NCBI RefSeq assembly: GCF_000698555.1
Contig: NZ_JFHE01000016.1
Coordinates: 1 to 64,000, forward strand
Origin: Caballeronia grimmiae
Lineage (GTDB): Bacteria; Pseudomonadota; Gammaproteobacteria; Burkholderiales; Burkholderiaceae
DNA length: 64,000 nucleotides
Direction: 5' to 3'
Positions within the stretch are counted from its first letter, which is position 1. Each line of letters starts with the position of its first letter. Positions 33,112 through 42,038 of this stretch are shown in pieces. The notes under the pieces are model-generated. The model was not told where the DNA came from. It was given only the letters and a program-made list of their open reading frames with translations, and did no database searches. Both the position numbers and the translations under genes were made by a program.

Positions 33112-34014
33112 ATGGCCGAAGTGCGCTTGCTCGTGGACGCGAACAATCATCTGGGCGAAGGCCCGCTGTGGGACGTGCGGGAAGAACGGCTCTACTGGAT
33201 CGACAGCACGGCTGCGGAAATCTACCGATGCCGCGCGGACGGCAGCGAGGTCGAGCGATTCTTCGTGCCGCGTCACATCGGTTCGATGGCCCTGCGCGAA
33301 AAGGGCGGCGCGGTCGTCGCACTCGCGAACGGGCTGCATTTTTACGACTTCGAATCGCAGACCGTCGAGTTCATCGCCGACCCCGAGGCCGACGATCCCG
33401 AAACGCGCTTCAACGACGGCAAGGTGGATCGACAGGGCCGCTTCATCGCGGGCACCATGGCCTACGACTTCGACCGCTACGATGCCGATCGCGGCCAACG
33501 CTCGACGCGCAGCGGCGGACTGTACCGGCTCGACACGAACGGCAAGGTCACGCGGCTCGACAGCGGCATCAGTTGCTCGAACGGGCCGTGCTGGAGCCCC
33601 GATAACCGCACGCTTTATTTCACCGACACCTATAGCAAGGAGATGTACGCCTACGACTACGACATCGAAACGGGCGCGGCGACCAACCGGCGTCTTTTCG
33701 TATCGGCGCAGAACATGGCAGGCACCTTCGATGGCGCGACCGTCGACGAGGAAGGTTTCATCTGGTCGGCGCTCGTGTTCGGCGGGCGCATCGTGCGCTT
33801 TGCGCCGGATGGCACGCTCGATCGCGTGGTGCCGTTTCCAGTGCGCAATCTCACGAGCGTGATGTTCGGCGGGCCGAACCTCGACACGCTCTATGTCACG
33901 ACGATGGGCCGCCCGATGTGGGGCATTCCGCAGAAAGAACGCGACAAGGGCGGGTTGTTCGCGGTGACGGGCCTAGGCGTAAGAGGTCTGCCGGAGCCGC
34001 GCTTCGCCGGTTGA
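33112..34014 (+). CDS. SMP-30/gluconolactonase-family lactonase
   Basis: 300 aa six-bladed beta-propeller. Metal ligands are in place: Glu in 'HLGEGPLWD', Asn in 'RFNDGKVDRQGRF', Asn in 'SNGPCWSPDNRTLYF' and Asp in 'FDGATVDEEGFIW'. These enzymes open sugar-acid lactones (glucono-, xylono-, arabino-lactone). No signal peptide, so it acts in the cytoplasm. It is the last gene of the nine-gene operon and is followed by a hairpin. With the MBL-fold hydrolase it gives the operon two potential lactonases. Confidence 0.9.
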   Translation: MAEVRLLVDANNHLGEGPLWDVREERLYWIDSTAAEIYRCRADGSEVERFFVPRHIGSMALREKGGAVVALANGLHFYDFESQTVEFIADPEADDPETRFNDGKVDRQGRFIAGTMAYDFDRYDADRGQRSTRSGGLYRLDTNGKVTRLDSGISCSNGPCWSPDNRTLYFTDTYSKEMYAYDYDIETGAATNRRLFVSAQNMAGTFDGATVDEEGFIWSALVFGGRIVRFAPDGTLDRVVPFPVRNLTSVMFGGPNLDTLYVTTMGRPMWGIPQKERDKGGLFAVTGLGVRGLPEPRFAG

Positions 34015-34033
34015 CATCCGCACGCGTTTCGAA

Positions 34034-34055
34034 AGCGGCGGCTCACGCCGCCGCT
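34034..34055 (+). terminator. Hairpin terminator of the BKACE operon
   Basis: A perfect 9-bp GC stem with a TCAC tetraloop, 20 bases past the SMP-30 stop, followed by atttcgctt. The T-tract is short, so termination may be partial. Confidence 0.65.
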
Positions 34056-34116
34056 ATTTCGCTTACGTCAACAACGCGCCTGCCGCGTGATTTCGTGCCT
34101 TGATTGGTAATCCAAA

Positions 34117-34156
34117 GCGGTTGGCATATTCTTTCTGAAGGAAAAGAGCCAACCGC
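34117..34156 (+). promoter_or_regulatory. Inverted repeat directly abutting the glgP ribosome site
   Basis: Perfect 9-base arms GCGGTTGGC and GCCAACCGC around 22 bases; the spacer itself has complementary TCTTT/AAAGA. The right arm ends exactly where the GAGGA ribosome site of the glycogen phosphorylase gene begins (34157). It could be an operator or a leader RNA hairpin influencing translation. Confidence 0.4.
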
Positions 34157-34168
34157 GAGGAACCGATC

Positions 34169-36670
34169 ATGGCCGATGACCTTGCAACACGCGTGCGCGC
34201 CGATGCGAGCACCACAGCGGAAGCCGTCACGAAAGGCGCCGCGTTGCTGGACGACGTGATCCGCAATCTCATCTCCCGGCAGGGCCGCTATCCGGATATC
34301 GCCAGCGCGCACGACTGGTATCTCGCACTCGCCTACACCGTTCGCGACCGCATGCTGGCGCGCTGGGTCGCATCGGCGAGAACGTACTCAATTCAGGGCA
34401 TGAAAGTCGCCTGCTATTTATCGGCCGAGTTCCTGATCGGTCCTCAGCTCGGCAATAACCTGCTGAATCTCGGTATCGAAGACGACGCCCGCAAAGCGAT
34501 GTTCGCGCTCGGGCTCGATCTCGACGAGCTATTGGCAGTCGAGGAAGAGCCGGGGCTCGGCAACGGCGGCCTTGGACGGCTCGCCGCGTGTTATCTGGAT
34601 TCGCTCGCATCGCTCCAGATTCCCGCGATCGGCTACGGCATTCGCTACGAGTTCGGCATCTTCGATCAGGAAATCCGCGATGGCTGGCAAGTCGAGCGCA
34701 CCGACAAGTGGCTCGAGAAAGGCAACGCGTGGGAAATCATTCGTCCTGAAGTGAGCTACTACGTCGGCTTTGGCGGGCACACCGAGCACGCGGCCGATGC
34801 CAGCGGACATCTGCGCGTGCGCTGGATTCCGGCGCGGCAAGTGAAGGGCGTCGCATGCGACATGCCGATGCAGGGCTTTCGCGTCGATACCTGCAATCTC
34901 CTGCGCCTGTGGAAAAGCGAGGCGGTCGAGTCCTTCGATTTCGAGGACTTCAATGCGGGCGAATACTACGAGGCCGTGCACGAGAAGGTTCACTCGGAGA
35001 CGCTCTCGAAGGTGCTTTATCCGAACGACGAACCGGAAATCGGCAAGCGCCTGCGTCTTGCGCAGCAGTACTTCTTCGTGTCGTGCTCGCTGCAGGACAT
35101 GCTGCGTCTGATGGATATCACCGGGACGCCGATCGAGGATTTCGCGGAGCACTTCGCGGTGCAGCTCAACGATACGCATCCGTCGATTGCGGTGGCGGAA
35201 CTCATGCGCCTTCTCATCGACGTGCGCGAGCTTTCATGGGATGCGGCATGGTCCATCACGCAGCGGACCTTTGCGTACACGAATCACACGCTCCTGCCCG
35301 AAGCGCTCGAAACATGGAGCTTGCCGCTGTTCAACAGCCAGTCGCCGCGGCTGCTGGAAATCATCTACGAGATCAATCGCCGCTTCCTCGAAGACGTGCG
35401 CCGTGCGTTCCCCGGCGATGAGGAACGCGTTGCCCGAATGTCGCTGATCGACGAGACCGGCGGCAGAAAGGTGCGCATGGCGCATCTCGCGACGGTCGGC
35501 AGTCACGCGGTCAACGGCGTGGCCGGACTGCATTCCGAACTGCTGAGGCAGACGGTGATGCGCGACTTCGCGGAGATGTTCCCGGAGCGCTTTCTTAACG
35601 TAACCAATGGCGTTACTCCGCGCCGCTTCGTGATGTTGAGCAATCCCGGTCTCGCGCAACTGCTCGACAAGACGATTGGGGACGAGTGGAGAAGCGATCT
35701 GTCGCGTCTGGGCGCGCTCGCCGCCCACGCCGACGACCCGGCCTTTCACGAAGCATGGCGTGCGATCCGGCGCGACAACAAGGCCGCGCTCGCATTGCGC
35801 ATCCAGAAGACGGTCGGCATCGACGTCGATCCGGACATGCTGTTCGACGTTCAGGTGAAGCGCATCCATGAGTACAAGCGGCAGCATCTCAATGCGCTTT
35901 ACATCATCGCGCTCTATAGACGGCTCTGCCGTAATCCCGATCTCGTGACCGCGCCGCGCTGCTTCATCTTCGGAGGAAAGGCCGCGCCGGGATACGCAAT
36001 GGCCAAGCTCATCATCCGTCTGATTACGGGTGTGGCGGAAGTGGTCAACCATGATCCGGCGACGCGCGGCCGCATCAAGGTCGTGTTCTACCCGAACTTC
36101 AACGTGAAGCACGGTCACTGGATCTATCCGGCCGCCGATTTGTCGGAGCAGATGTCGACGGCGGGCAAGGAAGCATCCGGTACGGGCAACATGAAATTCA
36201 TGATGAACGGCGCGCTGACCATCGGCACGCTGGACGGCGCGAACGTCGAGATTCGCGAGGAAGCCGGGCCGGAGAACTTCTTCCTCTTCGGACTGACGGC
36301 GCAACAGGTCGAAGACAGCAAGCGCGAGGGCTATCGCCCGCAGCAGTATGTCGAAGCGAACGACGAGCTGCGCGACGCACTCGAGCAGATCGCGCAAGGA
36401 CGCTTCTCGCGCGGCGATACGAACATGTTCCGCCCGCTGCTCGACAACCTGCTGCATCACGATCCGTTCCTCGTGCTCGCCGATTTCGCGGATTACGCCG
36501 CGTGCCAGGAGCGCGTGAGCGAAGCATGGCGCGACGTGCGGCAGTGGACGCGCATGTCGATCATCAATACGGCGCGCTCGGGCAAGTTCTCATCCGATCG
36601 CGCCATCCAGGAATATTGCGAGCGCATCTGGGACGCGCGCGCCGTGAGGATCGACCTTGCTCATGCGTGA
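34169..36670 (+). CDS. glgP: Glycogen/starch/maltodextrin phosphorylase
   Basis: 833 aa, usual family length. GAGGA precedes the ATG. 'GNGGLGRLAACYLDSLASL' and 'YGIRYEFGIFDQ' mark the N-terminal domain; 'QLNDTHPSIAVAELMR' and 'VTNGVTPRRF' the central region; 'VKRIHEYKRQHLN', then 'STAGKEASGTGNMKFMMNGA' bears the PLP-binding Lys (residue 676). It splits alpha-1,4-glucan with phosphate to glucose-1-phosphate in the cytoplasm. It overlaps the debranching enzyme gene by 14 bases, so both act together in reserve mobilisation. No glycogen synthesis genes are in the window. Confidence 0.96.
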   Translation: MADDLATRVRADASTTAEAVTKGAALLDDVIRNLISRQGRYPDIASAHDWYLALAYTVRDRMLARWVASARTYSIQGMKVACYLSAEFLIGPQLGNNLLNLGIEDDARKAMFALGLDLDELLAVEEEPGLGNGGLGRLAACYLDSLASLQIPAIGYGIRYEFGIFDQEIRDGWQVERTDKWLEKGNAWEIIRPEVSYYVGFGGHTEHAADASGHLRVRWIPARQVKGVACDMPMQGFRVDTCNLLRLWKSEAVESFDFEDFNAGEYYEAVHEKVHSETLSKVLYPNDEPEIGKRLRLAQQYFFVSCSLQDMLRLMDITGTPIEDFAEHFAVQLNDTHPSIAVAELMRLLIDVRELSWDAAWSITQRTFAYTNHTLLPEALETWSLPLFNSQSPRLLEIIYEINRRFLEDVRRAFPGDEERVARMSLIDETGGRKVRMAHLATVGSHAVNGVAGLHSELLRQTVMRDFAEMFPERFLNVTNGVTPRRFVMLSNPGLAQLLDKTIGDEWRSDLSRLGALAAHADDPAFHEAWRAIRRDNKAALALRIQKTVGIDVDPDMLFDVQVKRIHEYKRQHLNALYIIALYRRLCRNPDLVTAPRCFIFGGKAAPGYAMAKLIIRLITGVAEVVNHDPATRGRIKVVFYPNFNVKHGHWIYPAADLSEQMSTAGKEASGTGNMKFMMNGALTIGTLDGANVEIREEAGPENFFLFGLTAQQVEDSKREGYRPQQYVEANDELRDALEQIAQGRFSRGDTNMFRPLLDNLLHHDPFLVLADFADYAACQERVSEAWRDVRQWTRMSIINTARSGKFSSDRAIQEYCERIWDARAVRIDLAHA

Positions 36671-38756
36671 TGCGGACGCGAGCCGGGCGTATCGCACACA
36701 GCCCGGCTCGCGCTTTCCTTCGGGCGCGACGGTGATGCCGGGCGGCGTCAACTTCTGCGTGTTCTGCCGGTACGCGACGCACGTCGACTTGCTGCTCTTT
36801 GCTTCGGTCGAAAGCATGGAGCCGTTTCAGATCGTCACGCTCGTGCCGGAAGAGAACCGCACGTTCTATTACTGGCACGTTTTCATCGAGGGGCTGCCGG
36901 TTCATTCTTGCTATACGTGGCGCGCGCATGGCCCACACGGCTTGCCGCAAATGGACGATGAAGCCGCGAGCCGCAAGCAATTGCTCGATCCGAACGCGCG
37001 TGCCGTCAGCGACCGTTTCTATGACCGCCAGCAGGCCGCCGATGCGGCGGGTGACGATCGTGCGTCGATGCGCGCCATCGTCACCGAGCCAATGAATGCG
37101 CCTGCAAGCGCCGAGGTGCGAACGCTCGATGACGCCATCATCTACGAGCTGCACGTCGGCGGCTTCACGCGGCATGCATCGAGCGGCGTCGCGCAGCCGG
37201 GAACATTTGCGGGGCTCGCCGAAAAGATTCCTTATTTGCAGGCGCTCGGCGTTACGCACGTGGAACTGCTGCCGGTCATGGCCTTCGACGAACAGGACGT
37301 GCCTGCGTCCGCCGCCGAAAGAGGGCTCTGCAACTTCTGGGGCTACAGCACGCATAGCTTTCATAGCCCGCATCCGCGCTATTGCGTCGAGCCGCATCGC
37401 GCGCCGCACGAGTTTCGCGCGCTCGTCGATGCGCTGCATGCGGCGGGCATTCGCGTGCTGCTCGACGTCGTGTTCAATCACACGTCGGAAGCGGGGCTCG
37501 CGGGACCGGTCATCAACTTCAAGGCGCTGGCGAACGATATCTTCTATCTGACGGACCGTGCCGATCCACGCCATTACCTCGACTTCACCGGCTGCGGCAA
37601 CACGGTCAACTGCAATCATCCGCTGGTGACGGCGTTCATTCTTCGAAGCCTCGAATATTGGGTGTGCGAACTCGGCGTCGATGGCTTTCGCTTCGATCTC
37701 GCCAGCATCTTCACGCGCGGCGAACACGGCGAGCTGCTCGGCACGCCACCTTTGCCGTGGGCGATGGAAGCGTCGCCGGTGCTTGCGCGCGTGCCGTTGA
37801 TCGCCGAGGCATGGGATGCGGCGGGGCTGTATCACGTGGGCGCGTTTCCCGGCATGGCGTGGGCGGAATGGAACGGGCGCTATCGCGATGTGATCCGCCG
37901 CTTCGTGCGCGGCGATGCGGGTCTCACTGGACAAGTATGTACGTGCATGTCGGGAAGCGCCGACCTCTATCAGCGCGACGGCCGCCTGCCCGCGAGCAGC
38001 ATCAACTTCGTGACCAGTCACGACGGCTTCACGCTGCGCGATCTCGTGACGTATGAGGCGAAGCACAACGAGGCCAATGGCGAAGACAACCGCGATGGCA
38101 CGAACGACAACCTTTCGTGGAATTGCGGCGTCGAAGGCGATACGGACGATGCGGCAGTCACGCACATGCGCAATCGTCAGGCGCGCAACTTCATGGCGAT
38201 TCTGCTGCTGAGTCAGGGCGTGCCGATGATCCTCGCCGGCGATGAATGCCTGCGCAGCCAGCGCGGCAACAACAACGCGTTCTGCCAGAACAACGAACTC
38301 TCCTGGCTGGACTGGGACTTCACGGACGATGGCCGCGCGATGCTCCGTTTCGTGCGTGAACTGATCGCGCTTCGCAAGCGTCATCCAAGCCTGCGGCGCC
38401 GCACCTTCCTGACAGGGCGTCCGGCATCCGGACAGGAGCACGCCGATGTCGCATGGCACGGCGAGCGGCTCAACGAGCCCGCCTGGCACGATCCCGATGC
38501 ACGCTTCGTCGCTTTCACACTGGCGGGGACGGTGGCGGACGAAGCGATGCTGCATATCGCGCTCAACATGAACAACGATGCCCGCACGGCCGCGCTTCCT
38601 GATATAGATGGTCTTTGCTGGCGCTGCATCGTCGATACGGCCGCCGATTCGCCGCGCGATATTGTTTCGCCAACCGAAACATCGGCGGACAAGGGCGATT
38701 CGATCCGTCTCGAAGCCCGCAGCGTGGTGGTGCTCGAATCGCACCGGCGCGGCTGA
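36657..38756 (+). CDS. glgX: Glycogen debranching enzyme (isoamylase type)
   Basis: 699 aa. The TTG start at 36657 lies 6 bases after GAGGA; the ATG at 36663 is a possible alternative. An N-terminal CBM48-like domain ('FPSGATVMPGGVNFCVFCRYATHVDLLLF') precedes a GH13 barrel: 'DVVFNHTSEA', nucleophile Asp in 'VDGFRFDLAS', acid Glu in 'LIAEAWDAAG' and 'VTSHDGFTLRDLVTYEAKHNEANGE'. It removes alpha-1,6 branches from phosphorylase-limited glycogen. It starts inside the end of glgP, so the two are translationally coupled. Confidence 0.93.
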   Translation: MLMRDADASRAYRTQPGSRFPSGATVMPGGVNFCVFCRYATHVDLLLFASVESMEPFQIVTLVPEENRTFYYWHVFIEGLPVHSCYTWRAHGPHGLPQMDDEAASRKQLLDPNARAVSDRFYDRQQAADAAGDDRASMRAIVTEPMNAPASAEVRTLDDAIIYELHVGGFTRHASSGVAQPGTFAGLAEKIPYLQALGVTHVELLPVMAFDEQDVPASAAERGLCNFWGYSTHSFHSPHPRYCVEPHRAPHEFRALVDALHAAGIRVLLDVVFNHTSEAGLAGPVINFKALANDIFYLTDRADPRHYLDFTGCGNTVNCNHPLVTAFILRSLEYWVCELGVDGFRFDLASIFTRGEHGELLGTPPLPWAMEASPVLARVPLIAEAWDAAGLYHVGAFPGMAWAEWNGRYRDVIRRFVRGDAGLTGQVCTCMSGSADLYQRDGRLPASSINFVTSHDGFTLRDLVTYEAKHNEANGEDNRDGTNDNLSWNCGVEGDTDDAAVTHMRNRQARNFMAILLLSQGVPMILAGDECLRSQRGNNNAFCQNNELSWLDWDFTDDGRAMLRFVRELIALRKRHPSLRRRTFLTGRPASGQEHADVAWHGERLNEPAWHDPDARFVAFTLAGTVADEAMLHIALNMNNDARTAALPDIDGLCWRCIVDTAADSPRDIVSPTETSADKGDSIRLEARSVVVLESHRRG

Positions 38757-38843
38757 TGCATCGCTCTGGACTGCGCCCGGCCGAACGTCTTTAATGTCCT
38801 AGGTATGGCGACGGTGCGACGCTGCGTATCGACAGGAGGCCGC

Positions 38844-40433
38844 ATGGACGCAGTCAGAACGTTTCTCGAGAATCAGTCGTTGTTCGCGCTGTTTTTGACC
38901 ATCGCGCTCGGCTATCTGATTGGGGAGATCAACATCAAGGGCGTCGCGCTCGGCTCCGGTGCAGTGCTGTTCGTCGGGCTCGCCGTGGGCGCGTTCGCGC
39001 CGAAGTCCGCGCCTCCGGCCTTGCTCGGCACGCTCGGGCTGCTGTTGTTCCTGTATGGCATCGGCATTCAATACGGCGCGCAATTCTTCAAGGGTCTCAC
39101 GAGCCGCGAGGGCGCCAAAGCGAACGCCGCAGCGTGCGTCGGCGTGATCATCGCGGGCCTCGTATCGTGCGCGTTCATTCCGCTCGGTATCCGGCTCGCC
39201 GATGCGCTCGGCATGTTCGCCGGCAGCGGCACCAGCACGGCCAGCCTGCAAGTTGCGATTGCATCGATGAAAAGCAACGATCCCGCAGTCGCGTATAGCG
39301 TCGCGTATCCGTTCGGCGTCGCCGGTCCGATTCTGCTGCTGTACGCGCTGAACGTCCTGCTGAAAGTGAAGATCGAGAAGCCGCCCGCGAAACTGCTCGA
39401 AACGGCGGAGATCGCGTTGAGAAACGAGAGCTTCTTCGGCCTCACGCTGGCCGAACTCACGACGCGCCTGCCTGCCGGCGTGTCGATCGCGGCGGTGCGG
39501 CGCGAGCATCACAACCAGTTGCCGGCCGACGACTTCATCCTCCGTTCCGACGATGTGCTGCTCGTCACCGGCACCGATCGCGGCCTGCTCGAACAGGCCA
39601 CCGCGCTATGCGGCGAATTGCAGCCGGGGCGGCTGACGAGCCGTCGCGAGGACCTCGACTATATGCGCGTGTTCGCATCGAATCCGGCGGTCGTTGGCAT
39701 GACGCTCGGCAATCTCCGCTTTCCCGATGGCGTGAAGTGCGCGGTCGCTCACGTGCGGCGCGGCGACGCCGATCTGCTGTCGACGCCCGATCTCGTCATC
39801 GAAGCGGGCGATCGCGTCGGCCTGCTCGTCAATCGCGCGCATCAGGCGACCATTCGCGCTTTCTTCGGCGATTCGATCAAGAGCACGGCGGATCTCAGCT
39901 TCGTCTGCCTGGGCATCGGCGCGGCGGCGGGCCTGCTGATCGGCGCGCTGCCGCTGCCCGTGCCGGGCCTCGGCGCATTCAGTCTGGGGCTCGCGGCGCT
40001 GCTTCTGCTCGCGCTGTGCCTCGGCAAGCTGCGGCGCAACGGCCCGTTCGTGTGGGTCATGCCGCTTTCCGCGAATCTCGTGCTGCGCAATCTCGGGCTC
40101 ACGATCTTTCTCGCGCAGGTCGGCATCTCGTGCGGGCCGAAGTTCATCGCGACGGTCGGTACCGCCGGTCCGCTGCTGCTGCTCTACGGTGCGATCACGC
40201 TGATCGTGCTCGTGGGCGTCACGGCTGCGTGCTGCCTGTGGATATTCAAGCTGCCGTTCGATACGACCGTGGGCGTGATCTGCGGCGCGACGGGAAATCC
40301 GGCCATCCTTGCGTTCGCCAATCGCATCGCGCCGACGGAACAGCCCGACATCATGTACGCGATGATTTTCCCGTCGATGACCATCGTCAAAGTGCTGTTC
40401 GTGCAGATCGCCATATCGCTCGCAAGCGGCTAG
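38844..40433 (+). CDS. AspT/YidE-family antiporter with two RCK_C domains
   Basis: 529 aa. The ATG at 38844 follows a perfect AGGAGG with 4-base spacing. Two membrane halves of 5-6 helices each ('LFLYGIGIQYGAQFFKGL', 'AGSGTSTASLQVAIASM' and 'AQVGISCGPKFIATV', 'CGATGNPAILAFANR') flank two RCK_C/TrkA_C domains (about 205-350). This is the aspartate:alanine exchanger architecture. Aspartate-alanine exchange can generate proton motive force through decarboxylation, but no decarboxylase gene is adjacent. The substrate is unknown; other members transport succinate or lactate-like acids. Next gene: D-lactate dehydrogenase. Confidence 0.88.
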   Translation: MDAVRTFLENQSLFALFLTIALGYLIGEINIKGVALGSGAVLFVGLAVGAFAPKSAPPALLGTLGLLLFLYGIGIQYGAQFFKGLTSREGAKANAAACVGVIIAGLVSCAFIPLGIRLADALGMFAGSGTSTASLQVAIASMKSNDPAVAYSVAYPFGVAGPILLLYALNVLLKVKIEKPPAKLLETAEIALRNESFFGLTLAELTTRLPAGVSIAAVRREHHNQLPADDFILRSDDVLLVTGTDRGLLEQATALCGELQPGRLTSRREDLDYMRVFASNPAVVGMTLGNLRFPDGVKCAVAHVRRGDADLLSTPDLVIEAGDRVGLLVNRAHQATIRAFFGDSIKSTADLSFVCLGIGAAAGLLIGALPLPVPGLGAFSLGLAALLLLALCLGKLRRNGPFVWVMPLSANLVLRNLGLTIFLAQVGISCGPKFIATVGTAGPLLLLYGAITLIVLVGVTAACCLWIFKLPFDTTVGVICGATGNPAILAFANRIAPTEQPDIMYAMIFPSMTIVKVLFVQIAISLASG

Positions 40434-40470
40434 CCGCCAGGCGTCGGCCACATCTCTTAGGGAGGGCATC

Positions 40471-41466
40471 ATGGAAGTCGCGATTTTCAGTTCGACCCCT
40501 TACGAGCGCAAGTTTCTCGACGAGGCGAACAAGGCCGGGCACCACAAGTTGCGCTACCTCGACGTTCAACTCGGTCCCGACACCGTCGGGCTCGCCGCCG
40601 GCTTCGGCGCGGTCTGCATCTTTGTCAACGACAAGGCCGACGCGCCGACGCTCGAAGCGCTGCACCGTGGCGGCACGCGGCTGCTCGCGCTGCGCTGCAC
40701 CGGCTTCAACAACGTGGATCTCGAGGCGGCGGCGCGGCTCGGCATCAAGGTGGTGCGCGTGGTCACGTACTCGCCGAATTCGGTCGCGGAGTTCGCCGTG
40801 GCGTTGCTGCTCGCGATCAACCGCAAGGTGCATCGCGCCTACAACCGCACGCGCGATTCAAACTTCTCGCTCGATGGTCTCATCGGCTTCGATCTGTTCG
40901 GCAAGACGGTGGCGGTGGTCGGCACCGGCAAGATCGGCTGCGTGTTCGCGCAGATCATGATCGGCTTCGGCTGCGACGTGATCGGCTACGACCCGTATCA
41001 TTCAGCGGAATTCGAGGCGCTGGGCGGGCGCTATGCGAAGCCCGGCGAGATCGGCTCGAAAGCGGACATCGTTTCATTGCATTGCCCCTTGACGCCCGAG
41101 ACGCATCACATCATCAACGCGGACATGCTCAGGCGTTCGAAGCCCGGCGCGCTGCTCATCAACACGAGCCGTGGCGCGCTGATCGACACCGAAGCCGTCA
41201 TCGAGGCGCTGAAGAGCGGCCAGTTGGGCGGGCTCGCCATCGACGTGTACGAGCAGGAAAGCAGTCTTTTCTTCCGCGACCTGTCGAACGAGATCATTCA
41301 GGACGATGTGATGCAGCGTCTCGTGTCGTTTCCGAATGTGATCGTGACGGGGCATCAGGCGTATCTGACGCGCGAAGCGCTGACGACCATCTGCGAGACG
41401 ACGCTGCAAAGCGTGACGGCCTTCGAAAAGAACGAACCCTTGGAGAACGAAGTAAAAGCGAGCTGA
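40471..41466 (+). CDS. ldhA: D-lactate dehydrogenase (NAD-dependent, fermentative)
   Basis: 331 aa of the D-2-hydroxyacid dehydrogenase family. GGGAGGG precedes the ATG. 'LALRCTGFNNVDLEAA', NAD-binding 'VVGTGKIGCVFAQIM', catalytic Arg in 'LINTSRGALIDT', Glu in 'DVYEQESSLFF' and His in 'VTGHQAYLTREAL'. The 'YEQE..LFF.D.S' loop is specific to LdhA-type D-lactate dehydrogenases. It reduces pyruvate to D-lactate, recycling NADH when respiration is limited. Its place beside the AspT-family carrier suggests that carrier may export the acid (inference). Confidence 0.92.
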   Translation: MEVAIFSSTPYERKFLDEANKAGHHKLRYLDVQLGPDTVGLAAGFGAVCIFVNDKADAPTLEALHRGGTRLLALRCTGFNNVDLEAAARLGIKVVRVVTYSPNSVAEFAVALLLAINRKVHRAYNRTRDSNFSLDGLIGFDLFGKTVAVVGTGKIGCVFAQIMIGFGCDVIGYDPYHSAEFEALGGRYAKPGEIGSKADIVSLHCPLTPETHHIINADMLRRSKPGALLINTSRGALIDTEAVIEALKSGQLGGLAIDVYEQESSLFFRDLSNEIIQDDVMQRLVSFPNVIVTGHQAYLTREALTTICETTLQSVTAFEKNEPLENEVKAS

Positions 41467-41668
41467 CAACCCGATGCGGCGACGCTTGAAAAGGCAACGG
41501 CGTTTGCATATCTTCAAAGTGCATGAGAGCGCGCGATGAATCGACTCGTCGCATGAGGCGCTTAATCGCTCAGTGCGGGCAGATCGCAAGCGGCGGCCAG
41601 AAATAGACAGGACAAGAAGGCCGCGGCGAGAAGGGTATTCGAAGACGCTCAAGCAAGCGGCCCGATAG

Positions 41669-42020
41669 CGCGATGCCGGCGTTTTCACCGCCTGGTTCGC
41701 GCTCATCGCCGCCAGCTCGCACTATTTCAAGGATCGAAAAGCCGGCGACGCTTATCACGGATATCACTTCCGAATCCTGACGAAACAGGGAAAGAACGCC
41801 CCGGGCGGCGCATTCAGCTATCTCATCAATGGCCGCATGCTGGCCGGCTTTGCGATGGCCGCAAATCCGGCGCAATGCGGCGCAATACGGCGAAAGCGGC
41901 GTGATGACTTTCATTGTCAATAACAACGGGGTGGTGTATCAGAAGAACCGGGGCGCATCTGCGCCGCCGCTGACGGAATTCGATCCGGATGCATCGTGGA
42001 CGCGCGTGCAGGACCCATGA
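41669..42020 (+). pseudogene. DUF2950 protein remnant, truncated and frameshifted
   Basis: Only the last ~110 codons of a DUF2950 gene are recognisable. The first part reads 'FTAWFALIAASSHYFKDRK' and 'GYHFRILTKQGKNAPGGAF'; the second part, in another frame, 'YGESGVMTFIVNNNGVVYQK' to 'FDPDASWTRVQDP'. The break is a near-perfect tandem 10-base duplication, CGCAATGCGG/CGCAATACGG, at 41871-41890; removing one copy restores the frame. A stop codon (41666-41668) precedes the first part, and the N-terminal half with the signal peptide is absent. Intact homologues are secreted proteins of unknown function. Confidence 0.85.
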
Positions 42021-42038
42021 CTTGGAAGGAGTTGCCAC

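Noticed and set aside
34101..34116. Possible FNR/ANR site (ttgattggtaatccaa) upstream of glgP
   Set aside because: The half-sites are separated by the wrong number of bases and the second half is ATCC rather than ATCAA. Too weak to call.
34121..34140. Possible sigma-54 promoter (TTGGCA...) before glgP
   Set aside because: The GC of the -12 element is absent at the required distance from GG.
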